Origin: F23-B02 sp946405205
GTDB taxonomy: Bacteria > Bacillota > Clostridia > Oscillospirales > Oscillospiraceae
Length of the DNA: 20,930 bases
Assembly (NCBI GenBank): GCA_946405205.1
Contig: CAMJGL010000026.1
Coordinates: 1 to 20,930 of the forward strand
Direction: 5' to 3'
The translations under genes and the position numbers were made by a program. Positions within the stretch are counted from its first letter, which is position 1. Each line of letters begins with the position of its first letter. Below are positions 7,249 to 14,071 of the stretch, one piece after another. The notes under the pieces are model-generated. The model was not told the DNA's origin, made no database searches, and worked only from the letters and a program-made list of their open reading frames with translations.

Positions 7249-7400
7249 CCGCAAAATACATGGATGGTGGAATTAGGGGGATAGAAGAATTCATATGGAG
7301 CTGCTGTGCCGTCAGCAGCTTACGTTTATTATATTAACTTATTTACTTTTGAAAGTCAAGTATTAATAATTATTTTATTTATTAAACTTTTTGTTAATAA

Positions 7401-7424
7401 GGCAGCCCTCAGGCTGCCTTACAA
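7401..7424 (-). terminator. Probable terminator of the SH3b-NlpC/P60 gene
   Basis: Stem AAGGCAGCC / GGCTGCCTT with a CTCA loop, just beyond the minus-strand stop. The minus-strand tail (TTATT) is poor in T for a textbook terminator, so efficiency is uncertain. Confidence 0.55.
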
Positions 7425-7431
7425 TTTCAAG

Positions 7432-8964
7432 CTATATGATCCGCTTGGCTCCCGTGTAATGATTTATGTAGTAGCTGGAGCCCTCAAGCGCGGTTATGCA
7501 CACGCAGCCCTTGCCCGAGGAGGCGTGGATGAAGTATCCGTCGCCGATATACATACCCACATGTCCGATAGGATCGACGCTGTCCGAGAAGAACACAAGG
7601 TCGCCGGGCTGGAGCTCGCTCTTGGATACCGACACACCGTTGTTGGCATACTGGAGGCTTGCCCTGCGCTGAAGCTGATAGCCGTACTGCTGATAGACGT
7701 AGTACACGAAGCCCGAGCAGTCAAAGCCCTTGGGCGATGTCCCGCCCCATACATAGGGCGTGCCGAGGTATTCCTTGGCGGTGGCGACTATCTGGTCAGC
7801 CAGCGCATTGCTGGTGCCGATCTTTACATAGTCGGCGCTGATGTAACCCTTGAGGCCCTTATATGTGACGGCATACCAGTTTCCGGTCTTTCCGGTGACA
7901 CTGACCTGGATACCCTTATTGTAATAGCCTATGACCGAATAGGAAGTGCCCGGGCCGCTTCTCATGCGTACGCCGTTGCCGGTGATGGTGCCGACGCTGT
8001 CCATGGTCTTTTCGGGTTCTGAAACGGCGGCGGAGCCAACTTTTATATAGTCCTTTTTCATGTAGCCGTACTTGCCGTTTACGCTGATCTCGTACCAGCC
8101 GCTGTATTCGCCGCTTATCTTGACCTCGGTCCCCTTGTTGTAGCTGCCGATGACCGCAAAATCAGTGGATGGGCCCATCCTCATCCGGACGGCGCTTCCG
8201 TTGACGCTTCCGCTTTTGGCGGTGCTGTAAACGTTATCGGGGCTGATGCGCATATAGCTTGCGGAAACATAGCCGGTCTTGCCGTTGTAGCTGACCTTGT
8301 ACCAGCCTTCAACGGAGCCCAGGACCGTCATTGTGACGCCGTTTGAGTAGTAGCCGAGGATACTGCTGCTTGTGTTCGGCTGGCTTCTCATGCGCACGCT
8401 GGTGCCGATGATCGCGCCCTTGAAGCCGTCAGTGCTCGGGGAAGGTGCAGGCGTCGGAGTCTCCGCAGGCTTTGACGTATCCGCGGAGGATGTGACGGAA
8501 AGAGTCATATAGTCCGCGCTGACGTAGCCGGTCTTGCCGCTGTAGGAAACTGCGTACCAGTTGCCCGAGGCGCCTGTTATCTTCATCTGAGTGCCCTTAT
8601 CGTAGGTGCCTATGATGGAATAGGAGGTGCCCGCGCCGCTTCTCATGCGCACATCGCTTCCGCTTATGGTGCCGGTGCCGAAGGAGCCGGTGACCACGCT
8701 TGTGCTGCTGAGATACTGCGCGGAAGCATAGCCGACGGTGTTATTATATACGACCTTGCTCCATCCGTTTGATGTGGATTGAACGATGACCTCCGCGCCC
8801 TTGGGCATGGTCATTATTATCGAATTGTCAGTACCCGCGCCGGTGCGCATATTCAGCGCCGCCGTGGTCGTGGCTCCGCTTACTCCTGCCGCGCTCGCAG
8901 GGACAGCAAGCAACGATACGCTCAGCAACACCGCAAGCACTATGCTTATAACTCGTTTTTTCAT
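7432..8964 (-). CDS. Secreted NlpC/P60 endopeptidase with five SH3b repeats
   Basis: A 510-residue exported peptidoglycan hydrolase. Residues 1-25 are a signal peptide (PASAA cleavage region). Five bacterial SH3 domains follow, at about 30-86, 98-153, 184-238, 252-307 and 325-381. Domains 2-5 have VRMRxxPxT- or VRMRxGxxT-like starts and GYxxxxY ends. A Pro/Thr-rich linker (about 166-178) separates domains 2 and 3. The C-terminal NlpC/P60 domain (about 389-505) has the catalytic C416 in FDCSGFV, H468 in IGHVGMYIG and H480 in YFIHASS. Such enzymes cut between D-Glu and diaminopimelate in stem peptides, while SH3b repeats bind the wall. Single-gene unit with a near-consensus promoter. Confidence 0.95.
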   Translation of the reverse strand: MKKRVISIVLAVLLSVSLLAVPASAAGVSGATTTAALNMRTGAGTDNSIIMTMPKGAEVIVQSTSNGWSKVVYNNTVGYASAQYLSSTSVVTGSFGTGTISGSDVRMRSGAGTSYSIIGTYDKGTQMKITGASGNWYAVSYSGKTGYVSADYMTLSVTSSADTSKPAETPTPAPSPSTDGFKGAIIGTSVRMRSQPNTSSSILGYYSNGVTMTVLGSVEGWYKVSYNGKTGYVSASYMRISPDNVYSTAKSGSVNGSAVRMRMGPSTDFAVIGSYNKGTEVKISGEYSGWYEISVNGKYGYMKKDYIKVGSAAVSEPEKTMDSVGTITGNGVRMRSGPGTSYSVIGYYNKGIQVSVTGKTGNWYAVTYKGLKGYISADYVKIGTSNALADQIVATAKEYLGTPYVWGGTSPKGFDCSGFVYYVYQQYGYQLQRRASLQYANNGVSVSKSELQPGDLVFFSDSVDPIGHVGMYIGDGYFIHASSGKGCVCITALEGSSYYINHYTGAKRII

Positions 8965-9010
8965 GTTGAATTCTCCGTAATTTTTGCTTAATATGTCAAA
9001 ACGTAATCAA

Positions 9011-9039
9011 ATTGTAACATAAAGGGCGAATTATGTCAA
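9011..9039 (-). promoter_or_regulatory. Near-consensus sigma-A promoter of the NlpC/P60 gene
   Basis: A -35 TTGACA (9034-9039) and a -10 TACAAT (9011-9016) are separated by exactly 17 bp on the minus strand, about 50 bp before the start codon. Confidence 0.85.
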
Positions 9040-9201
9040 CAGCATATGCTTACCAATGCAGTTATTTGCTGTAAATATTCTATGAATACGGCCAAAACCC
9101 GCCGAATTACAACATATTGTGCTGAAAGCAGCATTTTACAAACAGTTATTGTATTTGGGGCGGCGAGAGCATAATTAACGGTTTTCTTTTGCCGATTTGT
9201 A

Positions 9202-9210
9202 TGCTATACT
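9202..9210 (+). promoter_or_regulatory. Extended -10 promoter of the apbE-mpg-recG operon
   Basis: TGC-TATACT (9202-9210) is an extended -10. No good -35 lies 16-18 bp upstream (TTTTCT at 9182-9187), as is typical for extended -10 promoters. The start codon is about 105 bp downstream. Confidence 0.55.
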
Positions 9211-9230
9211 GTCTGCATAGAATACAGTAT
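9206..9230. promoter_or_regulatory. Inverted repeat over the apbE promoter start region
   Basis: Perfect 7-bp arms ATACTGT (9206-9212) and ACAGTAT (9224-9230) with an 11-bp spacer. The left arm overlaps the -10 and the right arm lies past the likely +1, a repressor-like position. It does not match the Firmicute LexA box (GAAC-N4-GTTC). Confidence 0.5.
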
Positions 9231-9314
9231 TGACGCGGCAAAGGGCTTTCGCTCAGCACTTATGAGGCAAGCGTAAAAATGCCGATACTGAAATTATCCC
9301 GAGGGGTCAAGAAT

Positions 9315-10370
9315 ATGAAGCATACTGAATTCGGCATCAAGCTGATATCAATAATCCTGTGCATTACGATGGCGCTGCCTCTTTGCGCCTGTTCCGGCAA
9401 TGAGCCTGAGCAGAAGCAGATTTTTGCCATGGACACCGTCATGACTCTCACCGCTTACGGCAAAAACGCCGACGCGGGGCTCGACGGCGCCGCTGGTATC
9501 ATAAACTCCCTTGACAATATGCTCGACCCCGATTCCGCGGACAGCTACACGGCGCTTTTGAACAACGCCGAGGGCGCGGACGTCGTCGTCACTCCTCAGA
9601 TCGCGGAGATGCTCTCCACCGCCCTGAGCGTGTGTAAGCTCTCCGGCGGTGCGCTCGATCTGTCCGTCTATCCCATTTACGAGGCATGGGGTGAATTCAA
9701 AGAGGAGACCGGCAGGATACCCGACAGTGATGAGCTGAGCGAGCTCAGGAAAAATCTCCACTTCGCCGAGATGGAGATCACTGATTTCGAGGGCGAGTCC
9801 AACTACTCGGTGCGCATGCCGGCCGGCACTCAGATAAGCTTCGGAGCGGTCGCCAAGGGCTGCGCTTCTAAATATGCCGTCGACGCCATGCGTAAGGCCG
9901 GCGTTGAAAGCGGCATAGTTTCCCTCGGCGGCAATGTTCAGACCCTCGGACTCAAGCCCGACGGCTCTAACTGGACGATAGCCGTGGAGGATCCTAACGA
10001 CACCGGCTCCTATATCGGCACTCTGAGCGTCGGCGAGACCGCCGTTGTCACCAGCGGCAGCTATCAGCGCTATTTCGTCGGAAGCGACGGCGTTAAATAT
10101 CATCATCTTATCGATCCCGCAACGGGCAAGCCCGCAGAAAACGACCTCGTTTCCGTCACCGTCATATGCTCCGACGGCACTCTGGCCGACTGCCTTTCCA
10201 CCGCCATGTTCATACTCGGCGAGGATGCGGCAATCAAATACTGGCGGGATAACGGCGGCTTTGACATGATAATGATCACCGATGATGACCGCGTTATCTG
10301 CACCAGCGGACTTATCGAGGTGTTTACCCTCACCAATAAGGAAAACTACACCGTCAAAATGGTGGAGTGA
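9315..10370 (+). CDS. apbE: FAD:protein FMN transferase, ApbE-family lipoprotein
   Basis: A 351-residue membrane-anchored enzyme that covalently attaches FMN from FAD to Thr/Ser of target flavoproteins such as Rnf/Nqr subunits. A signal peptide ends in a lipobox-like LCAC with C26 as the likely lipidated residue. Family landmarks are FAMDTVMTLTAYG near the N-terminus, SFGAVAKGCASKYAVDAM, SLGGNVQTLG, TSGSYQRYF, and HHLIDPATGKPA followed by DCLSTAMF (Mg2+/FAD site). ATG 9315 is preferred because GAGGGG lies 8 nt upstream; an earlier ATG at 9279 lacks a comparable site. It heads a tight operon: its TGA is one base before the mpg ATG. No flavinylation target is visible in the window. Confidence 0.93.
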   Translation: MKHTEFGIKLISIILCITMALPLCACSGNEPEQKQIFAMDTVMTLTAYGKNADAGLDGAAGIINSLDNMLDPDSADSYTALLNNAEGADVVVTPQIAEMLSTALSVCKLSGGALDLSVYPIYEAWGEFKEETGRIPDSDELSELRKNLHFAEMEITDFEGESNYSVRMPAGTQISFGAVAKGCASKYAVDAMRKAGVESGIVSLGGNVQTLGLKPDGSNWTIAVEDPNDTGSYIGTLSVGETAVVTSGSYQRYFVGSDGVKYHHLIDPATGKPAENDLVSVTVICSDGTLADCLSTAMFILGEDAAIKYWRDNGGFDMIMITDDDRVICTSGLIEVFTLTNKENYTVKMVE

Positions 10371-10371
10371 T

Positions 10372-10875
10372 ATGACAGACCGCGAATTTTTCCGTCAGGA
10401 CGCTCTGACGCTGGCTCCCGCGCTTTTGGGCAAAATACTCGTCAGACGTATGCCCGACGGCAGCGAAATACGGCTGCGCATAAGCGAAACGGAGGCTTAC
10501 TGCGGCGTTGAGGACACGGCATGCCACGCCCACAAGGGCAAGACCGCCCGAAGCGAGATCCTATGGCGCGACGGCGGTACGATCTACGTCTACCTCTGCT
10601 ACGGCATGCACAATCTCATGAACATCGTTTCCGGCCGTGAGGGCGAGCCGCAGGCTGTGCTGATACGCTGCTGCGAGGGCTATGAAGGTCCCGGCAAGCT
10701 GACGAAAGCGCTTTGTATCGACCGCAGCTTCAACGGCGCAGATATCCTCGCCTGCGACGGGCTGCGCCTTGAGGATGACGGTGCAGAGGTTAACATAACA
10801 TTGGATAAGCGAGTCGGTATCGCCTATGCGGACGAGGCCGACCGTGAGGCTCTCTGGAGATTTAAGCTGACGTAA
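10372..10875 (+). CDS. mpg: 3-methyladenine DNA glycosylase (AAG/Mpg family)
   Basis: A 167-residue base-excision repair enzyme that flips out and removes alkylated purines such as 3-methyladenine. It starts MTDREFFRQDALTLAPALLG and has ISETEAYCG (the Glu of ETEAY is the expected catalytic base), a basic ACHAHKGKTARSE stretch, IYVYLCYGMHNLMNIVS and GPGKLTKAL. These are all in family order, though the protein is shorter than the usual ~190-200 residues, mainly at the C-terminus. The true start is ATG 10372, one base after the apbE stop; a longer open frame upstream overlaps apbE and is not credible. Translation is probably coupled to apbE. The recG start follows by one base. Confidence 0.9.
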   Translation: MTDREFFRQDALTLAPALLGKILVRRMPDGSEIRLRISETEAYCGVEDTACHAHKGKTARSEILWRDGGTIYVYLCYGMHNLMNIVSGREGEPQAVLIRCCEGYEGPGKLTKALCIDRSFNGADILACDGLRLEDDGAEVNITLDKRVGIAYADEADREALWRFKLT

Positions 10876-10876
10876 T

Positions 10877-12931
10877 ATGGCATATTTGGATACTGACGTA
10901 AGATACTGCAAGGGCATAGGCGAGAAGAAGGCGCAGCTTTTGAACAAGCTCGGCGTCTTCACCGTCCATGACCTTGTTTCTTATTTTCCAAGAAAATATG
11001 AGGATCGCAGCCAGTTCAAGCCCATCGCTCTGACCTGCGACGGGGAGGTCGCCTGCATCAAGGCTCTTGTTGCCGACACTCCGCGTCTTATGCGTATCCG
11101 CAGGGGCATGGAGCTCGTTAAATTCCGTGTGGTGGACGAGAGTGGTTCGGTTGACATAACATATTTCAATCAGCCGTATATGAAAGACGCCGTGCACCGC
11201 GGCGGCTGCTACAATTTCTACGGAAAAGTAATTTTCGCAGGTTCAAAGCGCACCATGGCAAACCCCGTGCATGAGCCGGAGGACGCGCCCTGCGGCGTTA
11301 CAGGCAGGATCATTCCCCTGTACAGGCTCACAACGGGGCTTTCGCAGAAGCTGGTTATGAACGCGGTGCGGCAGGCTCTTGACGCCTGCGGCGACGAGCT
11401 GCCCGAGGTGCTCCCCGAGAGTCTCAGAAAAAAATACCTGCTTGCGCAGACAGGCTACGCATACGAGAACATCCACTTCCCCGCCGATTTTGAGGCGCTT
11501 GAGCTTGCCCGCAGGCGGCTCATATTTGAGGAGCTTTTCCTGCTGGCCTGTGCGCTCGGCAAGATGAAGGGCGGACACAGCAAGGCCGAGGGCATAAAAA
11601 TGCAGCCCGCGGAGCTTCGGGAGTTTTTTGATTCTCTCCCCTTTTCCCCCACGGGAGCACAGCTTCGGGCGGTAAACGATGCGCTTGGCGATATGCAGTC
11701 GGGAAAGGCCATGAACAGGCTCGTTCAGGGCGACGTCGGCAGCGGCAAGACCCTCGTGGCCGCGGCACTTATATGGTATACATGGAAAAACGGCTTCTCG
11801 AGCGCCTTTATGGCGCCGACGGAAATACTCGCGCAGCAGCATTTTGACACGCTCAGCAGCTTTCTCGCTCCCTTCGGCATGAGACTCGGAAAACTCACCG
11901 GAGCCATGACCGCAAAGCAGAAGCGCGAGGTCAAGGCTCAGCTCAAAAACGGCGAATTAGACCTTATCATCGGCACCCACGCCCTGTTTTCCGAGGATGT
12001 TGAGTACAGCCGTCTCGGCCTCGTCGTTACCGACGAGCAGCACCGCTTCGGCGTTAATCAGCGCTCCAGCCTCATCTCCAAGGGCGACAGGCCGCACGTT
12101 CTTGTCATGTCCGCGACGCCCATACCGAGAACGCTGGCGCTTATAATCTACGGCGATCTGGACATCTCCGTCATCGACGAGCTTCCCCCCGGCAGGCAAA
12201 AGGTCGACACCTTCACCGTGGACGAAAGCTATCGTACTCGCCTGAACGGCTTTATCCGCAAGCTCGTCGGCGAGGGTCGGCAGGTATTTGTCGTTTGCCC
12301 CATGATCGAGGATAACGAGGAGCTGCCGCAGAACGTCAAATCGGCACAGGAGCACGCTGCCGAGCTGCAGAGGTATTTCCCCGATCTCAGGGTCGCCTGC
12401 GTCCACGGAAATATGAAGCCGAAAGAGAAAAATAATATTATGTCAACCTTTGTTGCGGGCGACATAGACATTCTCGTATCAACGACGGTCATCGAGGTCG
12501 GCGTCGACGTTCCCAACGCGGCGCTCATGATAATCGAAAACGCCGACCGCTTCGGGCTCAGCCAACTACACCAGCTACGCGGCAGAGTTGGACGCGGCAA
12601 GCACAAGAGCTATTGCGTTCTGGTCTCCGACACCGATAATCCCGACTCGGAGGCACGGCTCAAGATCTTGACAAAAACCAACGACGGCTTCAAGATCTCC
12701 GAGGAGGACCTGCGGCTTCGCGGCCCCGGCGATTTCTTCGGCTCGAGGCAGCACGGTCTGCCCGCCATGCACGTTGCCGACCTGTGCTCGGATATGAACG
12801 TCCTGCAGACCGCTCAGACCGCCGCGCAGGAGCTATTAGCGCAGGATCCTGAGCTTGAGCTGCCGGAGCATGCGGCGCTCAAAGCTGCCGTTGAACGCTT
12901 GTTTGATCTCAGCAGCGACACTCTTAACTAA
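10877..12931 (+). CDS. recG: ATP-dependent DNA helicase RecG
   Basis: A 684-residue superfamily-2 helicase that remodels stalled replication forks and recombination intermediates. In order: an N-terminal helical region (about 1-60) with GIGEKKAQLLNKLG, an OB-fold wedge domain (about 60-150), and helicase domain 1 with Walker A GDVGSGKT near 285-292 and the DEQH box near 385. Helicase motifs III-VI follow (SATPIPRTL, STTVIEVGVDVPNA, QLRGRVGRG), then the LRGPGDFFGSRQHG segment of the TRG motif near 613-630. Length is normal. It ends the apbE-mpg-recG operon. No strong Shine-Dalgarno precedes the ATG, consistent with coupling to mpg. Confidence 0.97.
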   Translation: MAYLDTDVRYCKGIGEKKAQLLNKLGVFTVHDLVSYFPRKYEDRSQFKPIALTCDGEVACIKALVADTPRLMRIRRGMELVKFRVVDESGSVDITYFNQPYMKDAVHRGGCYNFYGKVIFAGSKRTMANPVHEPEDAPCGVTGRIIPLYRLTTGLSQKLVMNAVRQALDACGDELPEVLPESLRKKYLLAQTGYAYENIHFPADFEALELARRRLIFEELFLLACALGKMKGGHSKAEGIKMQPAELREFFDSLPFSPTGAQLRAVNDALGDMQSGKAMNRLVQGDVGSGKTLVAAALIWYTWKNGFSSAFMAPTEILAQQHFDTLSSFLAPFGMRLGKLTGAMTAKQKREVKAQLKNGELDLIIGTHALFSEDVEYSRLGLVVTDEQHRFGVNQRSSLISKGDRPHVLVMSATPIPRTLALIIYGDLDISVIDELPPGRQKVDTFTVDESYRTRLNGFIRKLVGEGRQVFVVCPMIEDNEELPQNVKSAQEHAAELQRYFPDLRVACVHGNMKPKEKNNIMSTFVAGDIDILVSTTVIEVGVDVPNAALMIIENADRFGLSQLHQLRGRVGRGKHKSYCVLVSDTDNPDSEARLKILTKTNDGFKISEEDLRLRGPGDFFGSRQHGLPAMHVADLCSDMNVLQTAQTAAQELLAQDPELELPEHAALKAAVERLFDLSSDTLN

Positions 12932-12933
12932 TA

Positions 12934-12943
12934 TTATGTAAAC
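12934..12943 (-). repeat. GTTTACATAA motif copy
   Basis: Exact copy immediately after the recG stop codon and before the terminator. Confidence 0.5.
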
Positions 12944-12955
12944 TTGATATCAAGC

Positions 12956-12993
12956 AAAAAACCGGCTGTTCTAAACTGAACAGCCGGTTTTTT
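12956..12993. terminator. Bidirectional intrinsic terminator
   Basis: Stem ACCGGCTGTTC / GAACAGCCGGT with a 6-nt loop, A6 on the left and T6 on the right. It terminates recG (plus) and the PadR-operon membrane gene (minus), whose stop codon abuts it. Confidence 0.93.
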
Positions 12994-13024
12994 CAGCCCA
13001 GAGACTCGTCGATAAATTTGTATA

Positions 13025-13034
13025 TTATGTAAAC
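13025..13034 (-). repeat. GTTTACATAA motif copy
   Basis: Exact copy inside the PadR-operon membrane gene, encoding V-Y-I in the last membrane helix. Confidence 0.5.
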
Positions 13035-13189
13035 TAAAGCAATAATTATGAGGACAGCCGCAATATGTGGCCTCATGAGTACGGCGGTCGTTGAATCAGG
13101 TATCAGCAGGTACGCTGCCGCGGCGATGCACAACACAGCAATGATGGCAATAATGAGCTTCAGAGGTCTATCAGCAAAGACGTTCTTTG

Positions 13190-13199
13190 TTATGTAAAC
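13190..13199 (-). repeat. GTTTACATAA motif copy
   Basis: Exact copy in the same gene and same reading phase (V-Y-I), in the second membrane helix. Confidence 0.5.
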
Positions 13200-13546
13200 C
13201 ACTATCAGGACTGCCAGCAGTACTATACTTACGCCCGATATCAGCTCTGATACGGTCAGGGGAACATGGAGCCAATCCCCTCCTTTGATAAGCTGTCGGA
13301 TAACTGAAAACACTGCCCATATGCCGCAGCCTGCGCAGATCGCGGGCAAAATATCTCGAATTCCGGTCAGAACACGCTGTATCGGGCTCAATTGGGGCAT
13401 TTCACTTATAACCGCATCGCAGAAGGCCTTGTAATCCTCCCCTACGATCTCAGCGGCAGAAAGCCCTCTGTTTTCGCCGTCAATCAGCATTTGTGTTATA
13501 TCGCGGCGCACAAGCTCCTGACTGTAATCGCTTATGTTTCCGTTTC

Positions 13547-13556
13547 TTATGTAAAC
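13547..13556 (-). repeat. GTTTACATAA motif copy containing the premature stop
   Basis: Exact copy in the same gene. In the frame of the upstream segment its TAA is the stop codon; in the downstream frame it reads V-Y-I-R. Confidence 0.5.
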
Positions 13557-13637
13557 CACAATATCAGTACATCGTTGGTCTCCTTACTCAGATTCTTATC
13601 TGCCTCGTTGTTTTCTTCGCGCAGCAGCTTTGAGCGT

Positions 13638-13970
13638 TTACTCATCGCACTTTTCCTCCTTGAGCAGTCTGTTGACTGCGTTTTCCATCTCACGATAGCT
13701 CTCAACAAAGCCCGCAAGCTCCTTCTTCCCCGCCTCGCTTAGAGAATAGTACTTGCGCTTGGGGCCAAGCTCCGATGCCCTGTACTCGGTATGCACGAGG
13801 CCGTTTTTTTCAAGCCTGAGCAGCAGCGGATATATCGTTCCCTCGGCTATCCTTCCGAAGCCGTAGCTGCCGAGAGTTTCGGCTATCTCATAGCCGTAGG
13901 TCACGCGTCGGCCGATGATCGCCAATATACAGCCCTCCAGGGTACCCTTCAGCATCTGCGACGGTATCAA
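13638..13970 (-). CDS. PadR-family transcriptional regulator
   Basis: A 110-residue winged-helix DNA-binding protein. It begins IPSQMLKGTLEGCIL, and has YGYEIAE, GTIYPLLLRLEKNGLV (recognition helix/wing) and GPKRKYYSLSEAGKKEL, the standard PadR order, with a C-terminal dimerisation helix. The TTG at 13970 is the likely start: it is preceded by AGGTGG at 4 nt and matches the usual family N-terminus, while the longer open frame upstream runs into the promoter. These regulators typically repress their own operon together with a membrane partner, here the overlapping frameshifted gene. It follows the copper ATPase gene but is separated from it by a terminator, so it is probably not a copper regulator. 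Confidence 0.9.
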   Translation of the reverse strand: MIPSQMLKGTLEGCILAIIGRRVTYGYEIAETLGSYGFGRIAEGTIYPLLLRLEKNGLVHTEYRASELGPKRKYYSLSEAGKKELAGFVESYREMENAVNRLLKEEKCDE

Positions 13971-14004
13971 ATGACCACCTCTATCTTGTTTTACATAGTA
14001 GCTG

Positions 14005-14035
14005 AGTATATTGTAATGCATAGTCTGTTTGTCAA
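14005..14035 (-). promoter_or_regulatory. Promoter of the padR operon
   Basis: A -35 TTGACA (14030-14035) and a -10 TATACT (14005-14010) with a long 19-bp spacer. Direct repeats of ACTATG flank the -10 on the minus strand and could be PadR contacts; the operator assignment is tentative. Confidence 0.5.
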
Positions 14036-14036
14036 C

Positions 14037-14066
14037 AAAAAACTGCGGAAATAATTTCCGCAGTTT
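14037..14066 (-). terminator. Intrinsic terminator of copA
   Basis: Minus-strand stem CTGCGGAAAT / ATTTCCGCAG followed by a T6 run, immediately after the ATPase stop. The padR -35 box begins within a few bases of the tail. Confidence 0.88.
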
Positions 14067-14071
14067 TGATT

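Larger units (their letters stand above)
8965..9314. other. AT-rich divergent intergenic region (about 350 bp)
   Basis: It contains the promoter of the NlpC/P60 gene on one side and the apbE promoter with an inverted repeat on the other. A short TGCTG/CAGCA hairpin (about 9120-9135) followed by TTTT is too weak to call. No additional gene is supported. Confidence 0.6.
12993..13645 (-). pseudogene. Membrane protein of a PadR operon, apparently frameshifted
   Basis: The gene is expected to begin at ATG 13645, overlapping the padR stop (ATGAGTAA) and preceded by AGGAGG at 9 nt. That frame reads MSKRSKLLREENNEADKNLS and on through KETNDVLILWFT, then stops at 13547-13549. The continuation lies in another frame from about 13570 (TDIVVYIRNGN...) to the stop at 12993. 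It contains a conserved-looking soluble part (RRDITQML, IVGEDYKAFCDAVISE) and about four membrane helices. This resembles the small membrane proteins (DUF1048/DUF1129-like) paired with PadR regulators. A GTG at 13559 could start the second part alone, but AAGGAG lies 20 nt away, too far. Disruption could be a real mutation, slippage or a sequence error. Confidence 0.65.

Noticed and set aside
7296..7320. Hairpin AGCTGCTG / CAGCAGCT as a terminator
   Set aside because: The stem is perfect but no T-run follows on either strand, and a strong terminator already lies at 7209-7248. Left as an unexplained small hairpin.
10282..10371. N-terminal extension of the Mpg protein
   Set aside because: The extra codons overlap the apbE coding end in another frame; ATG 10372 gives the family N-terminus and the tight one-base junction.
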